A DNA stretch of 64,000 bases. Origin: Flavobacteriales bacterium. Lineage in GTDB: Bacteria; Bacteroidota; Bacteroidia; Flavobacteriales_F; PHOS-HE28. Of the stretch, positions 45,098 to 53,007 are shown in pieces (the stretch's first letter is position 1; every line of letters starts with the position of its first letter). The notes beneath the pieces were generated by a model that was not told where the DNA came from, made no database searches, and saw nothing but the letters and a program-made list of their open reading frames with translations. The translations under genes were made by a program, and so were the position numbers. The DNA lies in contig JADKHI010000002.1 in assembly GCA_016721825.1 (NCBI GenBank), positions 496,001 to 560,000 of the forward strand. The letters are read 5' to 3'.

Positions 45098-45442
45098 TCA
45101 CTTGGTCTCGGGAGCGGCGACGGCCACTTCGGGGCGGCGCACGTAGATCTTACCGTCGAGCATCTCCTGGATGGCCAGGGCGGAAGGCTTCGGCATCTTC
45201 TCGTAGTGCTTGCTCATCTCGATCTGCTCGCGGTTCTCGTAAACCTCTTCGAGGTTCTCGCCGGTCACGGCGAACTCCTCCAGCTTCGCGCTGAGCTCGG
45301 TCTTGATCTCAACCGCGATCTGGTTGGCACGCTTGCCCAGCACGCTCACCGTCTCATAGATGTTGCCGAGCTCCATGTCCAGGTCCTTCACGTCGCGGGT
45401 GATGGTGGTCTTGGCGGCATTCATGTTGTGGGTGTTGCTCAT
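45098..45442 (-). CDS. rpoZ: DNA-directed RNA polymerase omega subunit (Rpb6-like)
   Basis: 114 residues in the place always taken by the omega subunit in Bacteroidota (between bamD and coaBC). The core GNIYETVSVLGKRANQIAVE is the family signature helix. Omega supports assembly of the polymerase beta-prime subunit. Its start overlaps the bamD stop (ATGA on the minus strand), so the two are translationally coupled. Confidence 0.88.
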   Translation of the reverse strand: MSNTHNMNAAKTTITRDVKDLDMELGNIYETVSVLGKRANQIAVEIKTELSAKLEEFAVTGENLEEVYENREQIEMSKHYEKMPKPSALAIQEMLDGKIYVRRPEVAVAAPETK

Positions 45443-46314
45443 GGCTTCGGTGCGTTGTTCAGGCGTTCGAGAAGGAGGGTGAGATCGGCTTGCAGGCGAC
45501 GGGCCTCGTTCATCCGCCCACTCTCCGGAAAAGCGTCGGCGAAGTTATTGAACGAACGGATGCCCTCGTCGATCCGTTGTGCTTTCTTCACATCCACGCT
45601 GTTCATGGCCAGATCGTGGTCGGACTCCAGCACGGTGAAGAGCGCATCCTCCCGGTAGATGCTGTTGGGCCACTTCCGCACGAAGTTGGTCAGGGCCACC
45701 CGGGCGCTTTCGTAGTTCCGCAGGGTGAAATACTGCTTCGCGGCAGCGTAGTCCTTCACTTCCAGCTTCGACCGCAGCCCGTCGATCAGGGTGTTGCAGC
45801 TGTCCTTCAGGTTGGTCTCCGGATAGTAGGCCAGGAAAAGCTGGAGCTGGTCGATGGCCGCCTCGGTGTCCGTTTGGTCCAATTCCCACTCCGGACTGTT
45901 CTTGTAGTAGCACATGGCGCTGAGGAAGGTGCATTCCTCGGCATACTGGCTCGTGGGGAAGGTCTTGGCGAAGTGGTCCAGGTAGTAGCCGCCCAGGATG
46001 TAGTCCTTCATGCCGTAGATGGTCTTGGCATGCATGTAGTTGATGCGCTCGCTGCGCGCGGTGCCCCGGGTCAGGGCGGCCAATTCCTCCAACAAGGGAA
46101 GGGAGCGGTCGTAGTCGCCCTTGGCATAGTACTTCTCGGCCACCTCTACCTTGTACTCCAGGCTGTCGCTCTTGAGGGCGTGGTTGAACTCGCTACAGCC
46201 GGGCAGCAGGGCACCGGTGCCTAGGAACAGCACGGCCCAGACCAGGGCCACCGCCAAGGGAAAAATCTGCGCCAGGCGAAGGCTGGAGAAGGAAGGACCG
46301 GAGGAACGCGTCAT
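45439..46314 (-). CDS. bamD: Outer membrane assembly lipoprotein BamD
   Basis: 291 residues from ATG 46314; the longer start is rejected because it would extend the signal peptide. Lipobox LLPGCSEF follows a hydrophobic stretch. The mature part is TPR-like: KVEVAEKYYAKGDYDRSLPL, HFAKTFPTSQYAEECTFLSA, FLAYYPETNLKDSCNTLIDG. BamD is the essential lipoprotein partner of BamA in beta-barrel insertion. It heads the bamD-rpoZ-coaBC-porD operon, with a promoter-like TACCTTTG 13 bases upstream. Confidence 0.9.
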   Translation of the reverse strand: MTRSSGPSFSSLRLAQIFPLAVALVWAVLFLGTGALLPGCSEFNHALKSDSLEYKVEVAEKYYAKGDYDRSLPLLEELAALTRGTARSERINYMHAKTIYGMKDYILGGYYLDHFAKTFPTSQYAEECTFLSAMCYYKNSPEWELDQTDTEAAIDQLQLFLAYYPETNLKDSCNTLIDGLRSKLEVKDYAAAKQYFTLRNYESARVALTNFVRKWPNSIYREDALFTVLESDHDLAMNSVDVKKAQRIDEGIRSFNNFADAFPESGRMNEARRLQADLTLLLERLNNAPKP

Positions 46315-46326
46315 TTCGAAGGGCGG

Positions 46327-46334
46327 CAAAGGTA
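46327..46334 (-). promoter_or_regulatory. -7 element (TAnnTTTG) before bamD
   Basis: TACCTTTG on the minus strand matches the Bacteroidota -7 consensus exactly and lies 12 bases before the bamD ATG. I do not see a good -33 TTTG. Confidence 0.5.
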
Positions 46335-46393
46335 TCAACGATCCGCAGGGGGAAGGAACGTAAGGCTCCGTGAACGTGGTATGAACGGTTGGT

Positions 46394-46401
46394 TACTTTT
46401 G
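46394..46401 (+). promoter_or_regulatory. -7 element (TAnnTTTG) before the oxoamine synthase
   Basis: TACTTTTG matches the Bacteroidota -7 consensus exactly, 75 bases before the ATG at 46477. Confidence 0.5.
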
Positions 46402-46476
46402 CCGGGCCTGCAAGCCGGGGGCTTTTCCCCGCACGAACCGATCAACCGAAACCGCCGAGCGTTCGGCGCACACCGT

Positions 46477-47721
46477 ATGAACGACATCTTCGACAAGATC
46501 CGCAAGGACATGGGCCCCATCGGGCGCCACCACAAGCAAAGCCATGGCTACTTCAGCTTTCCCAAGCTGGAGGGTGAACTGGGTGCGCACATGAACTTCC
46601 GCGGCAAGCCCGTGCTGGTGTGGAGCCTGAACAACTACCTCGGCCTGGCCAACCACCCCGAAGTACGCGCCGTGGACGCCCAAGCCGCCAAGGATTGGGG
46701 GATGGCCTACCCCATGGGTGCCCGCATGATGAGCGGACAGACCAAGTACCACGAGCAGCTGGAGAACGAGCTCAGCACCTTCATGGGCAAAGAGGACAGC
46801 TTCCTGCTGAACTATGGCTACCAAGGCTGCATGAGCGCCATTGAGGCCCTCCTCTCCCGCCACGACGTGCTTGTGTACGACAGCGAGTGCCATGCCTGCA
46901 TGATCGACGGAGCCCGCCTGCACATGGGCAAGCGCTTTGTGTTCCAGCACAACGACATGGACAGCCTGGACAAGCAACTGGAGAGCGCCCGCAAGCTGGT
47001 GGAAGGCACCGGCGGCGGTATTCTGGTGATGACCGAGGGCGTGTTCGGCATGGCCGGCGACCAAGGCAAGTTGAAAGAGATCGCGGAGCGCAAGGCGAAG
47101 TACAACTTCCGCCTCTTCGTGGACGACGCGCACGGCTTCGGCATGCTGGGCCGCGACGGTCGCGGTACCGCTGACGCGCAGGGCGTGCAGGACGCGGTGG
47201 ACATCTACTTCGGCACCTTCGCCAAGGCCATGGCCAGCATCGGCGCCTTCATCAGCGGTCCGGAGGACATCATGATGTACATGCGCTACAACATGCGCAG
47301 CCAGACCTTCGCCAAGAGCCTGCCCATGCCCATCGTGATCGGGGCGCTGAAGCGCCTGGACATGATCCGCACGCAGCCCGAACTGAGCCAGAAGCTCTGG
47401 GCCATCACCAACGCCCTGCAAAGCGGTCTGACGAACGCTGGCCTGGACATCGGCAAGACGAACAGCTGCGTGACGCCCGTCTACATGAAAGGCGGTGTGC
47501 CCGAAGCCACCAACGTGGTAGTGGACCTGCGCGAGAACTACGGCATCTTCTGCAGCATCGTGGTGTACCCGGTGATCCCCAAAGGTGAGATCCTGCTGCG
47601 CCTGATCCCCACCGCCTCGCACTCCATGGAGGATGTGCAACGCACCATCGATGCGTTCAAGGAAGTGCACGCGAAACTGACCTCTGGCGCTTACAAGAGC
47701 GAGACCATCGCGGCGTTCTGA
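46477..47721 (+). CDS. PLP-dependent alpha-oxoamine synthase family (serine palmitoyltransferase-like)
   Basis: 414 residues from ATG 46477 (MNDIFDKIRKDMGPIGRHHK). It has VWSLNNYLGLANHPEVRAVD, YPMGARMMSGQTKYHEQLE, DSECHACMIDGARLHMGKRF, LFVDDAHGFGMLGRDGRGTA (Asp and His at the cofactor) and the PLP-lysine region IYFGTFAKAMASIGAFISG. The family joins an amino acid to an acyl-CoA; in Bacteroidota the serine palmitoyltransferase member starts sphingolipid synthesis. Motif differences (TFAKA instead of TFSKA, GAF instead of GG) leave the substrate open: glycine C-acetyltransferase or another acyl-CoA partner is possible. It is monocistronic and ends at a strong terminator. Confidence 0.78.
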   Translation: MNDIFDKIRKDMGPIGRHHKQSHGYFSFPKLEGELGAHMNFRGKPVLVWSLNNYLGLANHPEVRAVDAQAAKDWGMAYPMGARMMSGQTKYHEQLENELSTFMGKEDSFLLNYGYQGCMSAIEALLSRHDVLVYDSECHACMIDGARLHMGKRFVFQHNDMDSLDKQLESARKLVEGTGGGILVMTEGVFGMAGDQGKLKEIAERKAKYNFRLFVDDAHGFGMLGRDGRGTADAQGVQDAVDIYFGTFAKAMASIGAFISGPEDIMMYMRYNMRSQTFAKSLPMPIVIGALKRLDMIRTQPELSQKLWAITNALQSGLTNAGLDIGKTNSCVTPVYMKGGVPEATNVVVDLRENYGIFCSIVVYPVIPKGEILLRLIPTASHSMEDVQRTIDAFKEVHAKLTSGAYKSETIAAF

Positions 47722-47745
47722 ACCGAACGACCTCAGGTATTGGAG

Positions 47746-47773
47746 AAGCCCCGGCTCTGCGCCGGGGCTTTTT
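47746..47773 (+). terminator. Rho-independent terminator
   Basis: A perfect 10-bp stem AAGCCCCGGC/GCCGGGGCTT with a 5-nt loop is followed by TTT, just after the oxoamine synthase stop. Confidence 0.85.
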
Positions 47774-47812
47774 CGTTCGCACTGCTTCGCCGAAGCGCTA
47801 CTTTCGGGATCC

Positions 47813-48130
47813 ATGTTCATCATCTTCAACGGCCGAGGTTGGCTGGTGCCCATCACCGCACTGGGTTCGATCGTTCTCTGCGGCGTTGCAGGCTTCCGCG
47901 ATCCGCGCGTCGTTTGGACCGCGATGGCGGCATCCGGCTTGATCGACCAGTACTTCGGGCGCAAATGGAACAGTGTGCACAGCAAGCTCTTCCAAGACCT
48001 GGAGACCGGAGCAGTTCACGAGGTGAAGCCCGACCACTCGTTCTTCTGGATCGCCATGCAGCATTGGCTCTGGGTGAAGGTCGGCCTGGCCACCCTGTTC
48101 ATCGCCATTGTTCTTACGAACGGAACCTGA
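47813..48130 (+). CDS. Small membrane protein, unknown function
   Basis: 105 residues with a hydrophobic N-terminus (RGWLVPITALGSIVLCGVAG), a central amphipathic part (YFGRKWNSVHSKLFQDLETG) and a C-terminal helix (WVKVGLATLFIAIVLTNG). The family is not known to me. A TACTTTCG element (one mismatch to TAnnTTTG) ends seven bases before the start. The two small secreted protein genes follow within a few bases. Confidence 0.6.
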   Translation: MFIIFNGRGWLVPITALGSIVLCGVAGFRDPRVVWTAMAASGLIDQYFGRKWNSVHSKLFQDLETGAVHEVKPDHSFFWIAMQHWLWVKVGLATLFIAIVLTNGT

Positions 48131-48134
48131 GCCC

Positions 48135-48563
48135 ATGACCCGCCTGCTGACCTTGCTCGGTGCTTGTCTGACCCTCGCGGTGGCCCAAGCTCAGTCGCCG
48201 TCGTGCTTGCACTTCCATTATGGCACCTTCCTCCTGCCCGCTGATCATGCTGGAGAGGAGATGAAGGTGGTCCGGCGCGGCAACACCCAGAAGGAGATCG
48301 GCAAGAACGGTCACCGCTCCCAATACCGGGTCCGGTGGGTGGATGAATGCACCTATGAGCTTTACGATCGCCGCGTGACACGCGGAGAGGACACGTTCCA
48401 GGGATCGCCCACGGATAAGCTAACCGTGCAGATCCTTGAAACCTGGGAGAACGGATACCGCTTTCGTGCGACCAGCAATTTCAGCGCGCGCGAAATGCTT
48501 GGTACCATGGTGTTGGAGGATCCGAAAAGCCATGGTCGAACTGGCATCCGGAACGGAAAGTGA
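48135..48563 (+). CDS. Small secreted protein, tandem paralogue 1
   Basis: 142 residues from ATG 48135, which gives a signal peptide MTRLLTLLGACLTLAVAQAQ. The mature part has SPSCLHFHYGTFLLP, VVRRGNTQKEIGKNGH and YRVRWVDECTYELYDRRV, a pattern repeated almost intact in the next gene. The cysteines in SPSC and DEC could form a disulfide. It resembles small secreted beta-rich proteins found in many Bacteroidota, whose function I do not know. It starts five bases after the membrane-protein stop. Confidence 0.68.
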   Translation: MTRLLTLLGACLTLAVAQAQSPSCLHFHYGTFLLPADHAGEEMKVVRRGNTQKEIGKNGHRSQYRVRWVDECTYELYDRRVTRGEDTFQGSPTDKLTVQILETWENGYRFRATSNFSAREMLGTMVLEDPKSHGRTGIRNGK

Positions 48564-48566
48564 TCC

Positions 48567-49019
48567 ATGGCCCGCCTGCTCTCCTTGCTCATGCTCTGTC
48601 TGGCCTTCGCCCATGCGAAGGGTCAATCGCCGTCGTGCACGTTGTTCGTGCACGGCACTTTTCAGGAAGGCGGCACGGACAAGCAGTCGGTCATCTCCGG
48701 CAAACCCAGTGGCATTCGCACCCTGCGCCGGGGCCACACGCAGAAGGAACACCACAAGGCCACTGGACTGAAGCTGATCTACCAGGTGCGATGGCTGGAT
48801 GAATGCACCTTTCAACTCTACGACCGCAAGGTGACGCATGGGAAAGTGGACCCGGCAACCTCTCCCACCGATACGCTCACTGTGCACATCACGGACACTT
48901 GGCAGTACGGCTACGCCTACAGTTGCACCAGCACCAGCGGCGCCCAGGAGGTGATCGGCACGGTGGAGATGGTGATGCCGAAGGGCTATGGCGCCACCGG
49001 CTTTTCGATCGGATTCTAG
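48567..49019 (+). CDS. Small secreted protein, tandem paralogue 2
   Basis: 150 residues with signal peptide MARLLSLLMLCLAFAHAKGQ. It shares SPSC, GTFQEGG, LRRGHTQKEHHKATG and YQVRWLDECTFQLYDRKVTH with the preceding protein, so the pair is a tandem duplication that has diverged in the loops. It begins three bases after the stop of paralogue 1. Function is unknown. Confidence 0.68.
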   Translation: MARLLSLLMLCLAFAHAKGQSPSCTLFVHGTFQEGGTDKQSVISGKPSGIRTLRRGHTQKEHHKATGLKLIYQVRWLDECTFQLYDRKVTHGKVDPATSPTDTLTVHITDTWQYGYAYSCTSTSGAQEVIGTVEMVMPKGYGATGFSIGF

Positions 49020-49058
49020 CACGCGCAAGCTTCACCCGCCGATCCGCGTTCCATCATC

Positions 49059-49580
49059 ATGCGACGCCGCCTGCGGAACCTGCTCGTGACCTTGGTGGTT
49101 GTGATGGTGCTCGGACTGTTGATCCCGGAACGCTGGCAACTTCCGGTGCAGGGCGCTGACCGGCGGAGCTATGACCAACGCAGCTACTGGTACTACCCCT
49201 GGGGAAAGAGCGTGACACACAAGGGCGTGGACATCTTCGCCAAGGCCGGAACACCAGTGAACAGTGCCACGGGCGGACTTGTGGTGTACACGGGCGTGAT
49301 GGGCCGCGGTGGTAAAGTGGTGCTGGTGCTCGGCCCGAAATGGCGGCTGCACTACTTCGCTCACTTGAAGGACATTCATACGTCCACAGGTACATGGGTC
49401 AGCGAAGGCGATGCGATCGGAACCGTCGGCGATACGGGCAACGCAGCAGGTAAGCCCGCCCATTTGCACTATACGATCATGACGCTCGTACCCCATCCTT
49501 GGAAGGCACGCCAAGGGCCGCATGGCTGGCGAAGGATGTGGTACGTTGATCCGACGCTGTTGCTCAACGCAGCGACCTGA
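49059..49580 (+). CDS. M23/LytM-family peptidase
   Basis: 173 residues with one N-terminal membrane helix (LLVTLVVVMVLGLLIPERW). The LytM zinc motifs are complete: HKGVDIFAKAGTPV (HxxxD) and AGKPAHLHYTIMTLV (HxH), with the linking strands HYFAHLKDIHTSTGTWVSEG. Such enzymes cut peptide crosslinks of peptidoglycan; the membrane anchor places this one on the periplasmic face. It is a single-domain form with no LysM or coiled-coil part. It converges with the flavoprotein gene on the minus strand. Confidence 0.88.
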   Translation: MRRRLRNLLVTLVVVMVLGLLIPERWQLPVQGADRRSYDQRSYWYYPWGKSVTHKGVDIFAKAGTPVNSATGGLVVYTGVMGRGGKVVLVLGPKWRLHYFAHLKDIHTSTGTWVSEGDAIGTVGDTGNAAGKPAHLHYTIMTLVPHPWKARQGPHGWRRMWYVDPTLLLNAAT

Positions 49581-49589
49581 GTCCGGAGG

Positions 49590-50810
49590 TCAACTGCCTG
49601 TCCGGGTTTCCAGCTTCCCTGCGATCCAGCCGGTGGTCCAAGCGGCTTGGAAGTTGAAGCCACCGGTGATGCCATCAACGTCAAGCACTTCCCCAGCGAA
49701 ATACAGTCCGGGTGCGACAAGGCTTTGCATGGTGCGGGGTTCAACGTCCTCCAGCGAAACGCCACCTGCGGTCACGAACTCCTCCTTGAAGGTGGTCTTG
49801 CCGCTGGCGTGGTAAGCGTCATTGGTCAAGGCGTTCACCAGTCGGTTCAGCTCCTTGCGGCCGAGGTGCTCGCACGCCAGTTCGGGGTCCATCTGCACCT
49901 TGCGGAGCAGGAATTCCCAGATGCGGGCGGGCAGTAGGAAGGGGATCGCGTTCTTCAGCTTGCGCTTGGCCTGATCGGTGCGCAGGGCCTGCAGTTCGTT
50001 GCGGATCAGCTCTTCGTTCCGTCCCCCGGTCCAGTTCACGTTCACAGTGAAGGTGTAGTTGGCGGCCTGCAGTTCGCGGGCGCCCCAAGCGCTGAGCCTC
50101 AACACCGCCGGGCCGCTGAAGCCCCAATGCGTCACGAGCAAAGGACCGGTGCTTTCAAGCTTGGTGCCTGCGATGCGTACAAGCACGGGATCCGCCACCA
50201 CGCCCATCAGTTCGCGGAGCGGCTCCTTGGGCAGGTTGAAGGTGAAGAGCGATGGCACCGGCGGCACGATGCGATGACCAAGGTCCGCCAGCCATTGCAG
50301 GCCTTCGAGCTTGGGACTGCCCCCGGTGGCAATGATGACCCGTTCTGCGGGAAGCACCTCCTTCTCCGTGTGGACCGACCAGCGGTCTTCGACGCGCTCC
50401 AATTGCTTCACGGGTGTGCGTTGCAGCACCTTCACCCCAAGCCGCTCGGCCTCGCCAAGCAACGCCTCGATGATGGTCTCCGAATCATCGGAAACGGGGA
50501 ACATGCGGCCATCCGCTTCGGTCTTCAGCTCAACACCATGATCCCTGAACCAGGCGATGGTGTCCTTCACGGTGAACTGCTCGAACGCCTTGCGCAGGAA
50601 GCGTTCACCACGCGGGTAGTGGCGGGCGAGTTCCTTGTTGGTGGGGCAGGCGTGCGTTACGTTGCAACGGCCGCCCCCGCTCACCCTCACCTTGGCGAGC
50701 AGCTTGTCGCTCTTCTCCACGAGCGTAACGGTCGCACCGGGATGATGCGTGCGAGCACTGATGGCCGCAAAGAACCCGGCCGCTCCCCCCCCGATCACCA
50801 CGATGCGCAT
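49590..50810 (-). CDS. NAD(P)/FAD-dependent oxidoreductase, HI0933/YhiN family
   Basis: 406 residues. The N-terminal dinucleotide-binding fold is MRIVVIGGGAAGFFAAISAR, followed by the family mark VRVSGGGRCNVTHACPTN. The C-terminal FAD motif is GGVSLEDVEPRTMQS with LYFAGEVLDVDGITGGFNFQ. The family is widespread with an unsettled reaction, often labelled aminoacetone oxidase-like. Length is normal. It is divergent from the endonuclease gene and probably monocistronic. Confidence 0.88.
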   Translation of the reverse strand: MRIVVIGGGAAGFFAAISARTHHPGATVTLVEKSDKLLAKVRVSGGGRCNVTHACPTNKELARHYPRGERFLRKAFEQFTVKDTIAWFRDHGVELKTEADGRMFPVSDDSETIIEALLGEAERLGVKVLQRTPVKQLERVEDRWSVHTEKEVLPAERVIIATGGSPKLEGLQWLADLGHRIVPPVPSLFTFNLPKEPLRELMGVVADPVLVRIAGTKLESTGPLLVTHWGFSGPAVLRLSAWGARELQAANYTFTVNVNWTGGRNEELIRNELQALRTDQAKRKLKNAIPFLLPARIWEFLLRKVQMDPELACEHLGRKELNRLVNALTNDAYHASGKTTFKEEFVTAGGVSLEDVEPRTMQSLVAPGLYFAGEVLDVDGITGGFNFQAAWTTGWIAGKLETRTGS

Positions 50811-50829
50811 GGTGCAAAGGTGCGCGGTC

Positions 50830-50837
50830 TACCTTTG
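50830..50837 (+). promoter_or_regulatory. -7 element (TAnnTTTG) before the endonuclease gene
   Basis: TACCTTTG matches the consensus exactly and ends four bases before the ATG at 50842, implying a leaderless or very short-leader transcript. Confidence 0.5.
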
Positions 50838-50841
50838 GTGC

Positions 50842-51858
50842 ATGCAGCGCTCCCTCCTTTCTCTCTTGGTGATCGGCCATGCCGGGTTGGCTTTTGGCCA
50901 GCCGCCACCCGGCTACTACGACCCTGCGCTGGGGCTTTCCGGGCAGCCGCTGAAGACCGCTTTGTACGGCATCATCGACAACCATGTGGCCTATCAGTAC
51001 ACACAGCTCTGGTCCTTCTTCCCCAGCACGGATGATCGCCCGGACGGCAAGGTGTGGGACATTTACAGTGACAACCCCAGCGGCGCCGAGCCTTACCTGT
51101 TCACCTTCGGCACGGACCAATGCGGCCAGTACAGTGATGAGGGCGATTGTTACAACCGCGAGCACAGTTTTCCGCAGAGCTGGTTCAACAGCACGGTCCC
51201 CACGGTCTCGGACCTCTTCCACATCTATCCCACGGATGGCGTTGTGAACGGCCATCGCGGTGATCTTCCCTACGGTCGTGTGGGCAGCGTGGATTGGGTA
51301 TCGCTCAACGGAACGAAGGTCGGCCCCAGCAACTGGCCCGGCTATTCCAACACGGTCTGCGAACCCATCGATGAGTACAAGGGTGACCTGGCGAGAGGCT
51401 ACTTCTACCTGATGACCCGTTACATGCCGCAAGTTCCTAGCTGGTCCTGCGACATGATCGCTGCTGGCGACCTGAACATCTGGGCCACCAACTTGCTGAT
51501 GCAATGGCACGCGCAGGATCCCGTGAGCCAGAAGGAAGTGGACCGGAACAACGCCATCTACGCTGTGCAGCAGAACCGCAATCCCTACATCGACCATCCC
51601 GAATGGGTGGCTTACGTGTGGGGCCCTACGGCCGGTATCGAAGGAGTTGAAGCCTCGACACTGCGGCTCTGGGTCGCTGACGATGTGCTGCATCTGGAGG
51701 GCGCCGTGCCTGATGGGTCCTTAGTGGAGGTGCTCGATGCCTTGGGACGGAGCACCTGGTCGGGCCGTTTCACCTCAAGTACGGTAGCACTGCCTACCTT
51801 GACCAATGGCACCTACATCGTCCGCGTGGGGCAGCGTGTCCTGCGGTTCGTACGCTGA
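50842..51858 (+). CDS. Secreted endonuclease I family nuclease with T9SS sorting domain
   Basis: 338 residues from ATG 50842, which gives signal peptide MQRSLLSLLVIGHAGLAFGQ. The nuclease core has YNREHSFPQSWFNSTVPTVS and SDLFHIYPTDGVVNGHRGDL (His, Asp, Asn and Arg of the endonuclease I/EndA active site), then RGYFYLMTRYM. The last ~70 residues (LVEVLDALGRSTWSGRF, LTNGTYIVRVGQRVLRFV) are a short T9SS type-A sorting domain. The protein is therefore exported by the Sec route and then T9SS, likely to degrade extracellular DNA. Confidence 0.88.
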   Translation: MQRSLLSLLVIGHAGLAFGQPPPGYYDPALGLSGQPLKTALYGIIDNHVAYQYTQLWSFFPSTDDRPDGKVWDIYSDNPSGAEPYLFTFGTDQCGQYSDEGDCYNREHSFPQSWFNSTVPTVSDLFHIYPTDGVVNGHRGDLPYGRVGSVDWVSLNGTKVGPSNWPGYSNTVCEPIDEYKGDLARGYFYLMTRYMPQVPSWSCDMIAAGDLNIWATNLLMQWHAQDPVSQKEVDRNNAIYAVQQNRNPYIDHPEWVAYVWGPTAGIEGVEASTLRLWVADDVLHLEGAVPDGSLVEVLDALGRSTWSGRFTSSTVALPTLTNGTYIVRVGQRVLRFVR

Positions 51859-51874
51859 ACCTGAGGAAGAGGCC

Positions 51875-52954
51875 ATGGTCAAGCAGAACGGACGAGCATG
51901 GTCAGTGCTGCTCTTCGTTCTGTTCGGCTTCACGGCGCACGCGCAGCTCACGGACAAGGTGCACAAGCTCCTGTTCGAGGATAGTCTGGCACCAGCGAAG
52001 TACGACTCCAGCTACGTGCTTCGCTTCCGCAACTCGTTGGTGGTGAGCGGCGTGGTCTATAACCAGAACTTCGGCGTGGACATCGAGGACAAGCAAGGCG
52101 GCTCGCTATCCTATTCCACCAACTCGGCCGTGCAATATGGGTTCGCCGTTGACCTGAACTGGTTCTCTGTTGAAGCCACCTTCGCTGCGCCGAAGCTGGA
52201 TCCCGTGGACCCAGCGAAAGGGGTAAGTGAGTCGCGCACGTTCGGGCTCGGGGCCACCGGGCGGCACCTGTGGATGCGTGCCATCTGGAACACCAGCAAG
52301 GGCTTCTATGCCGAGGACCCGTTGAAGGTGGATAGCACCTGGGTGCCAGGCGACCCCTACCCCACACGCAGCGATCTGGAAAGCAGCACGTTCATGGCCA
52401 CGGCGAACTACGGCTTCAACAAGCGGCATCGGTTCTCGCAGAAGGCGGCAACGAGCCAGATCGAGCGACAGCGCCGCAGTGCGGGCACGGCCGTGGTCGG
52501 CGGAAGTTTCTGGTACTCACGGATCACAGCGGAAGGAAGTGTGGTGCCGGAATACCAGGCGGTCAACTATGCGGCGGATGTGCAGTTCGACCGGCTTCAA
52601 CGCTACATCCTCGCTGTGAAGGCCGGCTACACACATACGTTCACCTTCTGGGGCAAGGGCTACATCAACCTGTTGTTGCTGCCTGGTTTGGGTGTCCAGC
52701 GTATCGCGATCCGCCCCGTGGGCACAACGGAACAATCCAGCGACTGGGTCGGATGCAGTGTGAACGAATTCCGCGCTGGGCTCGGCTACAATGGCTCGAA
52801 ATGGTACGCCGGCCTCACCCTTGCCTCCTACGTCAACTCCGGAGATGTGACCGAGGAAGTGCGCTTGGGCACGAGCTACACCACCGTGCGCTTCGCTGTG
52901 GGCATTCGTTTCCGCTCGCCCCAGAGCGGGTTCATGCGGCGTGTTGGGCTGTAA
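51875..52954 (+). CDS. DUF4421-like outer-membrane beta-barrel protein
   Basis: 359 residues from ATG 51875 with signal peptide (RAWSVLLFVLFGFTAHAQ). The mature protein has alternating hydrophobic strands typical of a beta-barrel (FAVDLNWFSVEATFAAP, LGATGRHLWMRAIWN, MATANYGFNKRHRFSQKAA, AGLTLASYVNSGDVTEEVRL). The order of features, including YVLRFRNSLVVSGVVYNQNF near the start and SQKAATSQIERQRRSAG in the middle, resembles the DUF4421 family of Bacteroidota, whose function is unknown. Confidence 0.7.
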   Translation: MVKQNGRAWSVLLFVLFGFTAHAQLTDKVHKLLFEDSLAPAKYDSSYVLRFRNSLVVSGVVYNQNFGVDIEDKQGGSLSYSTNSAVQYGFAVDLNWFSVEATFAAPKLDPVDPAKGVSESRTFGLGATGRHLWMRAIWNTSKGFYAEDPLKVDSTWVPGDPYPTRSDLESSTFMATANYGFNKRHRFSQKAATSQIERQRRSAGTAVVGGSFWYSRITAEGSVVPEYQAVNYAADVQFDRLQRYILAVKAGYTHTFTFWGKGYINLLLLPGLGVQRIAIRPVGTTEQSSDWVGCSVNEFRAGLGYNGSKWYAGLTLASYVNSGDVTEEVRLGTSYTTVRFAVGIRFRSPQSGFMRRVGL

Positions 52955-52957
52955 AGC

Positions 52958-52987
52958 GAAAGCCCCCGGGTTTTGCCGAGGGCCTTC
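52958..52987. terminator. Hairpin between convergent genes
   Basis: The imperfect stem GAAAGCCCCCGG/CCGAGGGCCTTC with loop GTTTTG lies four bases after the DUF4421-like stop and before the end of the esterase gene. It is a likely bidirectional terminator. Confidence 0.55.
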
Positions 52988-53007
52988 AAAGAGAACGAAG
53001 CAGCGTT

